Positions 1-7,079 of a stretch of 33,747 bases of DNA are shown here, in pieces. The DNA lies in NCBI GenBank assembly GCA_016281405.1, contig JAEEIO010000136.1, positions 1 to 33,747 of the forward strand. Direction: 5' to 3'. Position numbers and translations under genes: made by a program. How positions within the stretch are numbered: the first letter of the stretch is position 1; each line of letters opens with the position of its first letter. The stretch is from Clostridiales bacterium. Lineage in GTDB: Bacteria; Bacillota; Clostridia; Oscillospirales; RGIG5299. Under the pieces are notes generated by a model. That model had not been told where the DNA came from. It made no database searches and worked only from the letters and a program-made list of their open reading frames with translations.

Positions 1-30
1 AGCGAAGAACTGAAAGAACTTGAAGACTGA
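1..30 (+). CDS. C-terminal tail of an upstream gene (partial)
   Basis: Frame 1 reads SEELKELED and then TGA, and a strong rho-independent terminator for the same strand follows 13 bases later. This fits the last nine codons of a gene that begins outside the window. The acidic, helix-like tail is too short to identify a family. Another frame could be the real one, so the call rests mainly on the terminator. Confidence 0.45.
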   Translation, partial: SEELKELED

Positions 31-43
31 AAATTATAAATAA

Positions 44-79
44 CGCCCCCGCCTCTTTCGAGGCGGGGGCGATTTTTAT
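44..79 (+). terminator. Rho-independent terminator
   Basis: A perfect 12-bp GC-rich stem (44-55 with 60-71) with the loop TTTC is followed by ATTTTTATT. The T-run lies on the + strand, so it terminates the gene entering from the left. The T-run overlaps the stop codon of the convergent HD-GYP gene. Confidence 0.9.
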
Positions 80-3000
80 TCTTTATTCTCTTTTTTCTTC
101 TTTTCGTCTTCCGCGAACTTGCGTCTGAGGTTGTCGATGTCCTCGGTCGTGCCGCCGCCCACGTCGTCGGGCGCGCGCATCTCGCCCTTGTCGACAAGCC
201 TTAAGAAGGCGTCGACGACGTCGGCCGTCAGCTGGGTCCCCTTGACCTCTTTCATTATCGAAACGACCTTGTCGAAGTTCATGCGTTTTCTGTAGGGACG
301 GTCGGAATACATGGCGTCGAAGGTGTCTGCCACTGCTATTATCTGCGCCACGCGCGGTATCTCGCCCTGCTTCAGACCCTGGGGATAGCCCTTGCCGTCG
401 GGACGTTCGTGGTGAGACTGGGCGCCGATGGCGAGCTCGGGCATTATGGTTATCTCGCGAAGCGTTTCGCCTCCGAGCTCGGGGTGAGACTTGATTATGC
501 GGAATTCCTCGTCGTCGAGCTTGCCGTTTTTATTCAAGACTTCCTCGGGGACGCTTATCTTGCCTATATCGTGCAAAAGCGCGATGTTGTAATACTTTTC
601 GACCGTTTCGTCGTCGTAGCCGAGCTCCTTGGCGAGCATGGCGGTATATTTCGCCACGCGGGCCGAGTGGCCGTTGGTGTATTTGTCCTTCATATCTATC
701 GTCTTCGCCAAAACCTCGGTTATCTCCTTGATGATAACGCGCTGTTCGGCCTCTTTTTTGAGAAGCTTCTGTGTCTTGCGGCGCATGATGAGGAAGACGG
801 CGAGAGCGACGAGCAGCACGCCGAGAATTATGGCGGCCACTATGAACCACGTCTGCTCGTAGATGGCTTTTTCCTTTATTATCGTGACCGTGATCTCGTT
901 TTCGACCTCGCCGTGCGAGTCTAAGAGGCTCATCCTGAAATGATATTTGCCGCCGCGCAGGTTGGTGTAGTTGACGGGAAGAAGGTCGCTTCTTCTCTTT
1001 TCCGTCGGCTCGTTTTCAAAACCCTCGAGGATATAGGAGACCTGGGGGTCTATAAGCGAATATGTGAAGACGAATTCGCATATCGTAAGCCTTTGGGTGG
1101 CGGCGGGGACGGTGAAGACGCCGTTTTCGTCGGGGAACGTTATCTCGCCGTCGACCTCGATGTAGGGGACGGCGGTCTTTATATTGCCGAGGTCCTCGAA
1201 CGGCTTTTCGATGTTGACGCGGACGACGCCCGAAGTGCCCGCGACGTAGAGGTCGCCGTCGGGCGTGACGGCGCTGTAGGAGTTTGCCGTCGCGACGCAG
1301 GGAAGACCGTTATGTCTGTTGTAAAGAAGGGCAGAGACGTCTCCGTTTTCGAGCATCTCCGAAACGGTGACGACGTATATGCCGGCGCTCGAGAGCACCC
1401 ACATATTATCGCCCGCGGCGTTTTCGTAGAGGTCGAAGTTGTTGGAGTAGGGGAAATTGGTGACGTTTGTGACGTTGTAGTCGGCGTCGAGATATGAGAT
1501 CGAGTTGCTTGTGACGAGCCAGTAGATATCGCGCGTTATGTCCTTTTTAACGCGCATGACGACCTCGGACATAAGACCCGAATCTGTGCCTATGTGGGTC
1601 ACCTTGTCGTCCGAGACTATATAAACGCCGTTTCCGTTGGTGCCCGCGATTATGTCGCCGTTTGCGGCTTCGGCGGCGGTCAAAAGGTCGGTGTTTTCAA
1701 TGCCGTCGCTTTCGGTATAGACCTTTTCGACCTTGCCGTTTCTTATTCTCGCAAGTCCGCCCGTTAAGACGGCGACGGCGCTCCCGTCCTTACATTCGAC
1801 GACGGCGCGGGCGCGCTCGGACGGCAGTCCGTCGGCGCCCGTGTAGCAGGTCGCCACGCCGTTTTCGTAGCAGATTATCGGTATCTCGCCGTACATGGTC
1901 GAGAACCATATACGGTTGCCGTTGCTTATTATCGAACGTATCTGGCTTCCTTCCATAAGCTTGACGAGGTCTTTTTCGGATATCTCGCCGCCCGAGGCGT
2001 AGACCGCTTTTTTGACGGGGAAGGAGGTGCGGGCGCCCGACTCGTCGAGCACAACGAGACCGTTGGTTTTGCAGGCTATGAAAAGTTTGCCCTCGAACCA
2101 GCAGGTCGCGTTGACGACGTTGGTCTCGATGCCGTATTTCGAGAAGACGTCCTCGAAACGGTTGGGGACTATCTTCATAACGCCCTGCTTGGACGAGGCG
2201 AACCAGACGTTGCCCTGATAGTCGGTCATCATTGTCTCGAGAGAGCTTACCATCGGAAGGTCTTCAAAAGCGGTGAAAACGCCGTTCTGATAAAGGCCTA
2301 TGCCGTTGTCGGCGCAGATCCAGACCCTGCCGCCCTCCTGGCAGATATCGTTGACGTATTTCAAGGGCGCGATGCTTATTTTCTTAAAGGAGTCGAAATT
2401 GCCGTCAAAGAGGCCGTAATAAAGCTCGTCGCCCGTGGTTCCCACGTAGACGTAGCCGGGATTTTCAAGGTCGGGCGCGAAACTGTAAATGGTCTCGCCG
2501 CCGAAACGGAGACCCGCGTAGAACTTATCGGGCTCGCCGTCTTTTATTGTCAGTATCGCGCCGTCGGTGGTGCTTCCGTAGATCAGGCCGTCGGCGCCGG
2601 GACGAAGGTCTCTGACGCGCTCGTATTCGGCGTTATCGAGAAGGCGAAGCTCCATATTTTCGTTGATAATCGCGACGCCCAGCTCGGTGCCTATGTAAAT
2701 ATTCCCGTTTTTGTCCTCTGCGACGGTGTGGACGTAGAGCGAACGCAGACCGTCGGCTTTGTTGAAGACGCGCGTGTCGCCCTTGTTCATGCAGGCGACG
2801 CCCGAGTCGTTGGTGCCTATCCACAGTCTGTCTTTGCTGTCGACGAAGAGGTCGACGACGCTCGAGACGCCCGCCGCCGGCTGTATGCGCTCGAAGGCGC
2901 TGCCGTCGTATTTGATAAGGCCGCCGTAGCTGCCTATCCATATAAAGCCGTCGCCCGTTTCGGCGATGGCGTTGGCCTCGGAGGTCGGGAGGCCGTTGGT

Positions 3001-3171
3001 GTTGTCGTAGAGGACGGCGGAATAGCCCGTGCCGTTTACAAGCTCGGTGACGACGTCGGTCTCCTCGGCGCCCGCGAACAGCGAGCCGACAGGGGAGACG
3101 GTAAGCAAAGCCGCAAGCAAAGCGCAGACGGCCCCTTTGAAAAATATGTTATAAAAATGATTTGATTTCAT
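76..3171 (-). CDS. Membrane HD-GYP phosphodiesterase with extracytoplasmic two-component-type propeller
   Basis: This is a 1031-residue sensor-like protein that probably hydrolyses cyclic di-GMP in the cytoplasm in response to an external ligand. Residues 1-35 form a signal or anchor segment. Many propeller repeats follow (patterns such as FIWIGSYGGLIKYDG and LWIGTNDSG), then a Y_Y_Y-like domain, one membrane helix near 775-796, and an HD-GYP domain at about 820-995. Visible active-site motifs are HDIGK (H867, D868) and HHERPDGKGYP (from residue 920). I start at the ATG at 3171 because AGAGG lies seven bases upstream and the protein then opens directly with the signal segment. A TTG at 3198 and an ATG at 3189 are in-frame alternatives. 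In other bacteria this propeller layout usually feeds a histidine kinase, so the HD-GYP output is less common. The ligand is unknown. Confidence 0.9.
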   Translation of the reverse strand: MKSNHFYNIFFKGAVCALLAALLTVSPVGSLFAGAEETDVVTELVNGTGYSAVLYDNTNGLPTSEANAIAETGDGFIWIGSYGGLIKYDGSAFERIQPAAGVSSVVDLFVDSKDRLWIGTNDSGVACMNKGDTRVFNKADGLRSLYVHTVAEDKNGNIYIGTELGVAIINENMELRLLDNAEYERVRDLRPGADGLIYGSTTDGAILTIKDGEPDKFYAGLRFGGETIYSFAPDLENPGYVYVGTTGDELYYGLFDGNFDSFKKISIAPLKYVNDICQEGGRVWICADNGIGLYQNGVFTAFEDLPMVSSLETMMTDYQGNVWFASSKQGVMKIVPNRFEDVFSKYGIETNVVNATCWFEGKLFIACKTNGLVVLDESGARTSFPVKKAVYASGGEISEKDLVKLMEGSQIRSIISNGNRIWFSTMYGEIPIICYENGVATCYTGADGLPSERARAVVECKDGSAVAVLTGGLARIRNGKVEKVYTESDGIENTDLLTAAEAANGDIIAGTNGNGVYIVSDDKVTHIGTDSGLMSEVVMRVKKDITRDIYWLVTSNSISYLDADYNVTNVTNFPYSNNFDLYENAAGDNMWVLSSAGIYVVTVSEMLENGDVSALLYNRHNGLPCVATANSYSAVTPDGDLYVAGTSGVVRVNIEKPFEDLGNIKTAVPYIEVDGEITFPDENGVFTVPAATQRLTICEFVFTYSLIDPQVSYILEGFENEPTEKRRSDLLPVNYTNLRGGKYHFRMSLLDSHGEVENEITVTIIKEKAIYEQTWFIVAAIILGVLLVALAVFLIMRRKTQKLLKKEAEQRVIIKEITEVLAKTIDMKDKYTNGHSARVAKYTAMLAKELGYDDETVEKYYNIALLHDIGKISVPEEVLNKNGKLDDEEFRIIKSHPELGGETLREITIMPELAIGAQSHHERPDGKGYPQGLKQGEIPRVAQIIAVADTFDAMYSDRPYRKRMNFDKVVSIMKEVKGTQLTADVVDAFLRLVDKGEMRAPDDVGGGTTEDIDNLRRKFAEDEKKKKENKE

Positions 3172-3227
3172 GATTACGCCTCTTTTCATTACAGGCAATA
3201 AATAATCGAAATGAAATACAATAAATA

Positions 3228-3255
3228 ATTATATCATATTTTTCAAAAAATGCAA
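3228..3255 (-). promoter_or_regulatory. SigA-type promoter for the propeller HD-GYP gene
   Basis: On the minus strand TTGCAT (3250-3255) and TATAAT (3228-3233) are separated by 16 bp. The start codon is about 57 bases downstream. The same -35/spacing combination occurs before the AbiEi-like gene at 33036-33063. Confidence 0.7.
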
Positions 3256-3261
3256 GAATGC

Positions 3262-3291
3262 AAAAAAGCGTCGGAGCAAAGCGGACTTTGC
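3262..3291. repeat. Direct repeat, outer copy (30 bp)
   Basis: This 30-bp stretch, from an A6 run through GCGTCGGAGCAAAG to CTTTGC, is identical to 3524-3553. The inner copy is part of the tRNA-Gln terminator. This outer copy lacks the last seven bases needed to close the hairpin, so it looks like a duplicated remnant. The pair bounds the repeat element between them. Confidence 0.85.
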
Positions 3292-3298
3292 GGTTTCC

Positions 3299-3357
3299 TC
3301 GGGGGCCCCCGAAAACGGCGAGGCCTCCTCGAGCCGTTTTTGGGGAAAAGGAGGAGC
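3299..3357 (-). repeat. Core repeat unit, distal copy
   Basis: The unit is about 59 bp. It begins with the 14-bp perfect palindrome TCGGGGGCCCCCGA (3299-3312) and ends in TGGGGAAAAGGAGGAGC. Its central GC-rich arm differs from the sister unit but keeps hairpin potential, which suggests selection on structure rather than exact sequence. Confidence 0.75.
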
Positions 3358-3434
3358 AGCGGAACGAGCCAAGCGGTGATTTTTAATGCGAAGCATAAAA
3401 AATCGCCGCAAGCGATGTGGAGCTTGTGTGTTTC

Positions 3435-3492
3435 TCGGGGGCCCCCGAAAAGGCGAGGCCCTCCGCCGAGGTTTTTTGGGGAAAGGAGGAGC
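3435..3492 (-). repeat. Core repeat unit, tRNA-proximal copy
   Basis: The unit is about 58 bp, with the same palindrome at 3435-3448, then GAAAAGGCGAGG and TTTTTTGGGGAAAGGAGG. Its middle section, GAGGCCCTCCGCCGAGG, matches the copy at 25864-25920 better than it matches the adjacent unit. Confidence 0.75.
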
Positions 3493-3523
3493 AAGGGAGC
3501 GGGCGTATGGCGCTTTTTTGAAT

Positions 3524-3560
3524 AAAAAAGCGTCGGAGCAAAGCGGACTTTGCTCCGACG
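3524..3560 (-). terminator. Terminator of tRNA-Gln
   Basis: A perfect 13-bp stem (3531-3543 with 3548-3560) with a four-base loop is followed on the minus strand by C and six T. It starts directly at the CCA end of the tRNA. Its distal arm is part of the 30-bp repeat duplicated at 3262-3291. Confidence 0.9.
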
Positions 3561-3634
3561 TGGCTGGGGTGGCAGGAATCGAACCTGCGCGAACAGAGTC
3601 AAAGTCTGTTGTCCTGCCATTAGACTACACCCCA
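3561..3634 (-). tRNA. tRNA-Gln (TTG anticodon)
   Basis: The 74-nt gene includes an encoded CCA. The acceptor arms TGGGGTG and CACCCCA pair, with discriminator G. The anticodon arm ACAGA-CTTTGAC-TCTGT gives anticodon TTG. The T-arm contains GGTTCGATTCC. A consensus promoter lies upstream and a terminator abuts the 3' end, so it is probably a single-gene transcript. Confidence 0.97.
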
Positions 3635-3646
3635 ATTAACTAACAT

Positions 3647-3675
3647 ATAATACCAAAAAAACGCCGCGTTGTCAA
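3647..3675 (-). promoter_or_regulatory. SigA-type promoter of tRNA-Gln
   Basis: On the minus strand TTGACA (3670-3675) and TATTAT (3647-3652) are separated by exactly 17 bp. The -10 ends 13 bases before the mature tRNA 5' end. Confidence 0.88.
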
Positions 3676-3694
3676 TAAAAAATCGGCGCGCGAG

Positions 3695-3723
3695 TTGAAA
3701 GAAGGCGGCCTTTTTGATATAAT
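3695..3723 (+). promoter_or_regulatory. SigA-type promoter of the YgjP-like gene
   Basis: TTGAAA (3695-3700) and TATAAT (3718-3723) are 17 bp apart. The promoter overlaps the upstream in-frame TTG at 3695, which argues that translation starts further down, at 3731 or 3740. It diverges from the tRNA-Gln promoter. Confidence 0.8.
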
Positions 3724-3739
3724 AATCTCGGTGACCGAA

Positions 3740-4321
3740 ATGAAAAGAACGGTGGGAGACGGCAAAAACGCCGTCGAATACGAGCTTACGCGAAAGCGCG
3801 TAAAGAATATAAACCTTCGGATAGCGCGGGACGGCGCCGTAAAAGTCTCCGCGCCGCCTTTTTCGCCCCTTCCGCTCATCGACGCCTTCGTTTTGAAGCA
3901 CGCCGACTTTATAAAAAAGGGAAGGGAAAGGGCGGCGTCTTCGCCATCCGCCGCGCCGAAGCTTGACGCCGAAAGCCGCGCGGAGCTCCTTCTTGCCATG
4001 ACCCGCCATTGCAAAGAGATATATCCCCTTGTCAAAGGCGTGAAAAAGCTTTTTCCCGAGATAAAAGTCCGCGCCATGCGCTCAAGGTGGGGAAGCTGCG
4101 CCGTTAAAAAAGGGACGGTCACCTTCAGCACCATGCTTTACGGCAAAGACGAGCGGCTGCGTCGCTACGTGGCGGCCCACGAACTTTGCCATCTCGCCGT
4201 CCCCAACCACTCGCGAGCTTTCTGGGCGCTCCTTCTTGAGATAGTCCCCGACGCCAAGGAACTGCGGCGCAAGCTCAATGAAAAAAGCGAGTTACCTATT
4301 GACAACTCATCCGAACGGTAA
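3740..4321 (+). CDS. YgjP-like (DUF45) zinc metallopeptidase family protein
   Basis: This 193-residue cytoplasmic protein belongs to the YgjP/SprT-like group of putative zinc proteases. The N-terminus (VEYELTRKRVKNINLRIARDG) is typical, followed by RWGSC and then the zinc site HELCH (H147, E148, H151) with a further histidine at 157 in NHS. The cellular substrate of this family is not established. I chose the ATG at 3740 because the promoter covers the longer start at 3695 and GGTGA lies five bases upstream; a GTG at 3731 is possible. The leader is very short (about 10 bases). The last 23 bases of the gene carry most of a consensus promoter for the next gene. Confidence 0.88.
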   Translation: MKRTVGDGKNAVEYELTRKRVKNINLRIARDGAVKVSAPPFSPLPLIDAFVLKHADFIKKGRERAASSPSAAPKLDAESRAELLLAMTRHCKEIYPLVKGVKKLFPEIKVRAMRSRWGSCAVKKGTVTFSTMLYGKDERLRRYVAAHELCHLAVPNHSRAFWALLLEIVPDAKELRRKLNEKSELPIDNSSER

Positions 4322-4327
4322 TATAAT
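4299..4327 (+). promoter_or_regulatory. Consensus SigA promoter of the Zn/Cd ATPase gene
   Basis: TTGACA (4299-4304), a 17-bp spacer and TATAAT (4322-4327) match the consensus in both hexamers. The -35 and spacer lie inside the 3' end of the preceding gene. No clear inverted repeat for a metal-responsive repressor is visible between the -10 and the start codon. Confidence 0.9.
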
Positions 4328-4362
4328 AAAAGTGAAAACAGACAGCCGAAAAGGGTGAAAGC

Positions 4363-6237
4363 ATGGAAACGAAAAAAACGGTAATAAAGATTATAGCCTC
4401 GGCCATACTTCTGGCGGCGGCGTTTATAACCGACCGCCTTACGTCGTTTCCCGTGTGGGCCGACCTGCTTTTATATCTGCCCGCTTACCTCGTCGTCGGC
4501 TTCGGGGTTTTGAAGGAGTGCGCCGAAAACATCGTCCACGGCGAGCTTTTGGACGAGGCGTTTTTGATGACCGTCGCCACCGTCGGCGCCCTTTGCATCG
4601 GCTTTTTACCCGGCGCCGAGCCGCAGTTTGCCGAGGCGGTCTTCGTAATGCTTCTTTTCAACGTCGGCGAACTGTTTGAAGAAATAGCCGAGGGACGCAG
4701 CCGCCGCTCCGTTATGGCGATAATGGAGCTTCGCCCCGACGTCTGCGACGTTTTACGGGACGGCAAAACCGTCTCCGTCCCCTGCGAGGAGATAGCCGTC
4801 GGCGAGACCGTCTTAGTCAAGCCCGGCGAGCGTATAGCCATAGACGGCCTCGTGCTCGAGGGCGCGTCAACGTTGGACGCCGCCGCCCTCACGGGAGAAA
4901 GTCTCCCTAAAAGCGTCTCGGAGGGCGACTCCGTCGCCTCGGGATGCCTTAATCTCTCAGGCGTTCTGAAACTGAAAACGACTAAACCTTTCGGCGAGTC
5001 GACCGCCTCGAAGATAATCGAACTCGTTGAAAACGCCTCTGAAAAGAAGTCAAAAAGCGAAACGATGGTAAAGCGGTTCGCCCGCGTCTACACACCCGCC
5101 GTCGTGGCGCTTGCCGTCCTTGCGGCGGTTGTTCCGCCCTTAATTTCGGGCGACTTTGCCGCCGCTTTCCCCGAGTGGCTCAAAAGAGCGCTCACGTTCC
5201 TTATAGTCTCCTGCCCCTGCGCTCTCGTTATCTCGGTGCCGCTCACTTTCTTTTCGGGCATCGGCGCGGCCGCGAAAAAGGGCATACTCATAAAGGGGTC
5301 GGAATACGTCGACGCCTTATCCCGCGCCGAAACGGTGGTTTTCGATAAGACCGGCACCCTCACCAAAGGCGTTTTCGAGGTGACGGCCGTTCACCCCGAG
5401 GTCTGCGACGAAAAAAGTCTGCTCCATCTCGCCGTCCACGTCGAAAGCTTTTCGACCCATCCCATAGCCCTTTCGCTCCGTCAGGCCTACCCCGAGTCGG
5501 ATGACGGATGCGAAGTCGCCGACGTCGAAGAGACGGTCGGAAGGGGCGTAAAGGCAAAGGTAAACGGCGAAACGGTGCTTGTCGGAAACGACGCGTTTAT
5601 GGACCTTTACGGCGTCAAATGGTCTAAGTGTCATAAGACGGGCACGATAATTCACGTCGCCAAAGACGGCGAATATTTGGGGCATATAGTCATCTCCGAC
5701 GTCACTAAGGAAGACTCGGCCGCGGCCGTTTCGGGCTTGAAGTCGGCTGGCGTTTTGAAAACTGTTATGCTTACGGGCGACCGCAAAGAGGTCGCCGAGG
5801 CCGTCGCTAAAGAGGTCGGCGTCGACGAGAGCCGCGCCGAACTGATGCCCGGCGGCAAGGTCGACGAGATCGAAAAACTGCTTGCGGAAAAAGAAAAAGG
5901 CTCCGTCGTTTTCGTCGGCGACGGCATAAACGACGCGCCCGTTCTGGCGCGCGCGGACGTGGGCGTCGCGATGGGCGCCATGGGCTCCGACGCCGCCGTC
6001 GAGGCGGCCGACGTCGTGCTGATGGACGATAAGCCCTCGGGCGTCGGGCTTGCCGTAAAGCTCTCGAAACGGGTAATAAAGATAGCGACCGAAAATATTG
6101 TCTTTTCAATAGCCGTAAAGGTCGCTGTGCTCCTCCTTGCCGCTTTCGGTTTCGCGCCGATGTGGCTCGCGGTCTTTGCCGACGTCGGCGTCACGGTGCT
6201 TGCGATTTTGAACGCCATGAGGGCGTTAAAGGCTTGA
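4363..6237 (+). CDS. Heavy-metal P-type ATPase, Zn/Cd/Pb type (ZntA/CadA-like)
   Basis: This 624-residue integral membrane pump is predicted to export Zn2+, Cd2+ or Pb2+ with ATP. Visible motifs are the CPC metal site C284-P285-C286, phosphorylation site D328 in DKTGT, H366-P367 of heavy-metal ATPases, the hinge GDGIND (519-524) and a D607-V-G motif in the last membrane segment. The last is the mark of the P1B-2 (Zn/Cd/Pb) subgroup rather than copper pumps. The protein opens directly with membrane helices and lacks the usual N-terminal metal-binding HMA domain, hence the shorter length. The ATG at 4363 follows AAAGGGTGA at good spacing. It has its own promoter; no ArsR/CmtR-type repressor gene is nearby. 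The exact metal is inferred. Confidence 0.95.
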   Translation: METKKTVIKIIASAILLAAAFITDRLTSFPVWADLLLYLPAYLVVGFGVLKECAENIVHGELLDEAFLMTVATVGALCIGFLPGAEPQFAEAVFVMLLFNVGELFEEIAEGRSRRSVMAIMELRPDVCDVLRDGKTVSVPCEEIAVGETVLVKPGERIAIDGLVLEGASTLDAAALTGESLPKSVSEGDSVASGCLNLSGVLKLKTTKPFGESTASKIIELVENASEKKSKSETMVKRFARVYTPAVVALAVLAAVVPPLISGDFAAAFPEWLKRALTFLIVSCPCALVISVPLTFFSGIGAAAKKGILIKGSEYVDALSRAETVVFDKTGTLTKGVFEVTAVHPEVCDEKSLLHLAVHVESFSTHPIALSLRQAYPESDDGCEVADVEETVGRGVKAKVNGETVLVGNDAFMDLYGVKWSKCHKTGTIIHVAKDGEYLGHIVISDVTKEDSAAAVSGLKSAGVLKTVMLTGDRKEVAEAVAKEVGVDESRAELMPGGKVDEIEKLLAEKEKGSVVFVGDGINDAPVLARADVGVAMGAMGSDAAVEAADVVLMDDKPSGVGLAVKLSKRVIKIATENIVFSIAVKVAVLLLAAFGFAPMWLAVFADVGVTVLAILNAMRALKA

Positions 6238-6262
6238 CATAATCTTTATAATATGATATTAT
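6234..6262 (+). promoter_or_regulatory. SigA-type promoter of the suf-like pair
   Basis: TTGACA (6234-6239) overlaps the stop codon of the ATPase gene. It is followed by a 17-bp spacer and TATTAT (6257-6262). Confidence 0.85.
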
Positions 6263-6266
6263 CATT

Positions 6267-6289
6267 GGGCGGTCGGATTTCGGCCGCCC
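6267..6289 (+). other. Hairpin at the 5' end of the sufC transcript
   Basis: GGGCGGTCG (6267-6275) pairs with CGGCCGCCC (6281-6289) in a 9-bp stem with one G-T pair and the loop GATTT, followed by CTCTTTC. It begins at about the predicted transcription start. It could stabilise the mRNA, act as a weak terminator of the ATPase gene, or take part in regulation; the sequence does not decide between these. Confidence 0.6.
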
Positions 6290-6323
6290 TCTTTCAAGGT
6301 ACGAAAAGGACGTGAAAGATTAT

Positions 6324-7079
6324 ATGCTCCGGATCAAAAACCTTTCCTTCGGCGTCGCCGTCGAAGGGGAGCAAAAGGAGATAGTGAGGGACGTCTCTCT
6401 GGACGTCGCCGAAAACAGTCTCGTCGTCATAACGGGACCCAACGGCGGCGGCAAATCGACCCTCGCGAGGCTTATTGCCGGCATTGAAAAACCAACCGCG
6501 GGAAAAATATTTTTCCGCGGCGAAGATATTACCGAAAAGTCGGTCACCGAGCGCGCGAATCTGGGCATAGCGTTTGCCTTTCAGCAGCCCGTGCGCTTTA
6601 AGGGACTTGACGTGCTCGACCTCATCCGCATAGCCTCGGGTAAAAAAATATCCATGGCCGAGGCCTGCGACTACCTCTCGGCGGTCGGACTTTGCGCGAG
6701 GGACTATATCGGCCGCGAGGTAAACGCCAGCCTTTCGGGCGGCGAGCTCAAGCGCATCGAGATCGCCACCGTCCTCGCGAGAAAGGCCGCGCTTTCGGTC
6801 TTCGACGAGCCCGAGGCGGGCATAGACCTCTGGAGCTTCAAAAACCTCATAGACGTCTTCAAGAATATGCGGGGCGACTCTGACGGACGCTCGATAATCA
6901 TTATTTCGCATCAGGAGCGTATACTTAACATCGCCGACGAAATAGTCGTTCTGAAAAACGGCTCTGTCGAAAAACGCGGCAAAAGGGAAGAGATACTCCC
7001 GACCATTTTGGGGACCTCTTCGGCCGTCGGCGAATGCCGTAGAATAGAAAACGCGAAGGGAGACGGTCCGAAATGCTGA
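6324..7079 (+). CDS. sufC: SufC-type ABC ATPase of Fe-S cluster assembly
   Basis: This cytoplasmic ABC ATPase of 251 residues powers the SufB-type scaffold in Fe-S cluster assembly. Walker A is GPNGGGKST (38-46), the signature is LSGGE (137-141), Walker B is D161-E162 in VFDEPEAGID, and ISHQERIL supplies the switch histidine. There are no membrane segments, as expected for SufC rather than a transporter ATPase. I place the start at the ATG at 6324, where MLRIKNLSF aligns with family N-termini. A GTG at 6312 is in frame, but AAGGA then lies only one base away. The stop overlaps the start of the next gene by 7 bases, which indicates translational coupling. Confidence 0.9.
   Translation: MLRIKNLSFGVAVEGEQKEIVRDVSLDVAENSLVVITGPNGGGKSTLARLIAGIEKPTAGKIFFRGEDITEKSVTERANLGIAFAFQQPVRFKGLDVLDLIRIASGKKISMAEACDYLSAVGLCARDYIGREVNASLSGGELKRIEIATVLARKAALSVFDEPEAGIDLWSFKNLIDVFKNMRGDSDGRSIIIISHQERILNIADEIVVLKNGSVEKRGKREEILPTILGTSSAVGECRRIENAKGDGPKC

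Larger units (their letters stand above)
3292..3523 (-). mobile_element. tRNA-associated structured repeat element (copy at tRNA-Gln)
   Basis: This 232-bp stretch lies between 30-bp direct repeats, just 3' of tRNA-Gln. Read on the tRNA strand it holds two core units (3435-3492 and 3299-3357). Each has CTCC-rich sequence, CCCCAAAAA, a GC-rich hairpin and the palindrome TCGGGGGCCCCCGA. Between them are an AAGCTCCA-type module and an AT-rich hairpin near 3380-3410. The element at 25737-26016 after tRNA-Trp has the same modules in the same order and orientation. Reading frames through it encode only low-complexity GGPRKRR-like peptides, so I regard it as non-coding. Mobility is inferred from the flanking repeats; no transposase is present. 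Confidence 0.6.

Noticed and set aside
3229-3643. Overlapping ORFs of 60-130 codons on both strands with GGPRKRR- and SPFSGAPEET-like peptides
   Set aside because: They run through the repeat element and into the tRNA-Gln gene, are low in complexity, lack ribosome sites, and arise in several frames at once from GC-rich palindromes.
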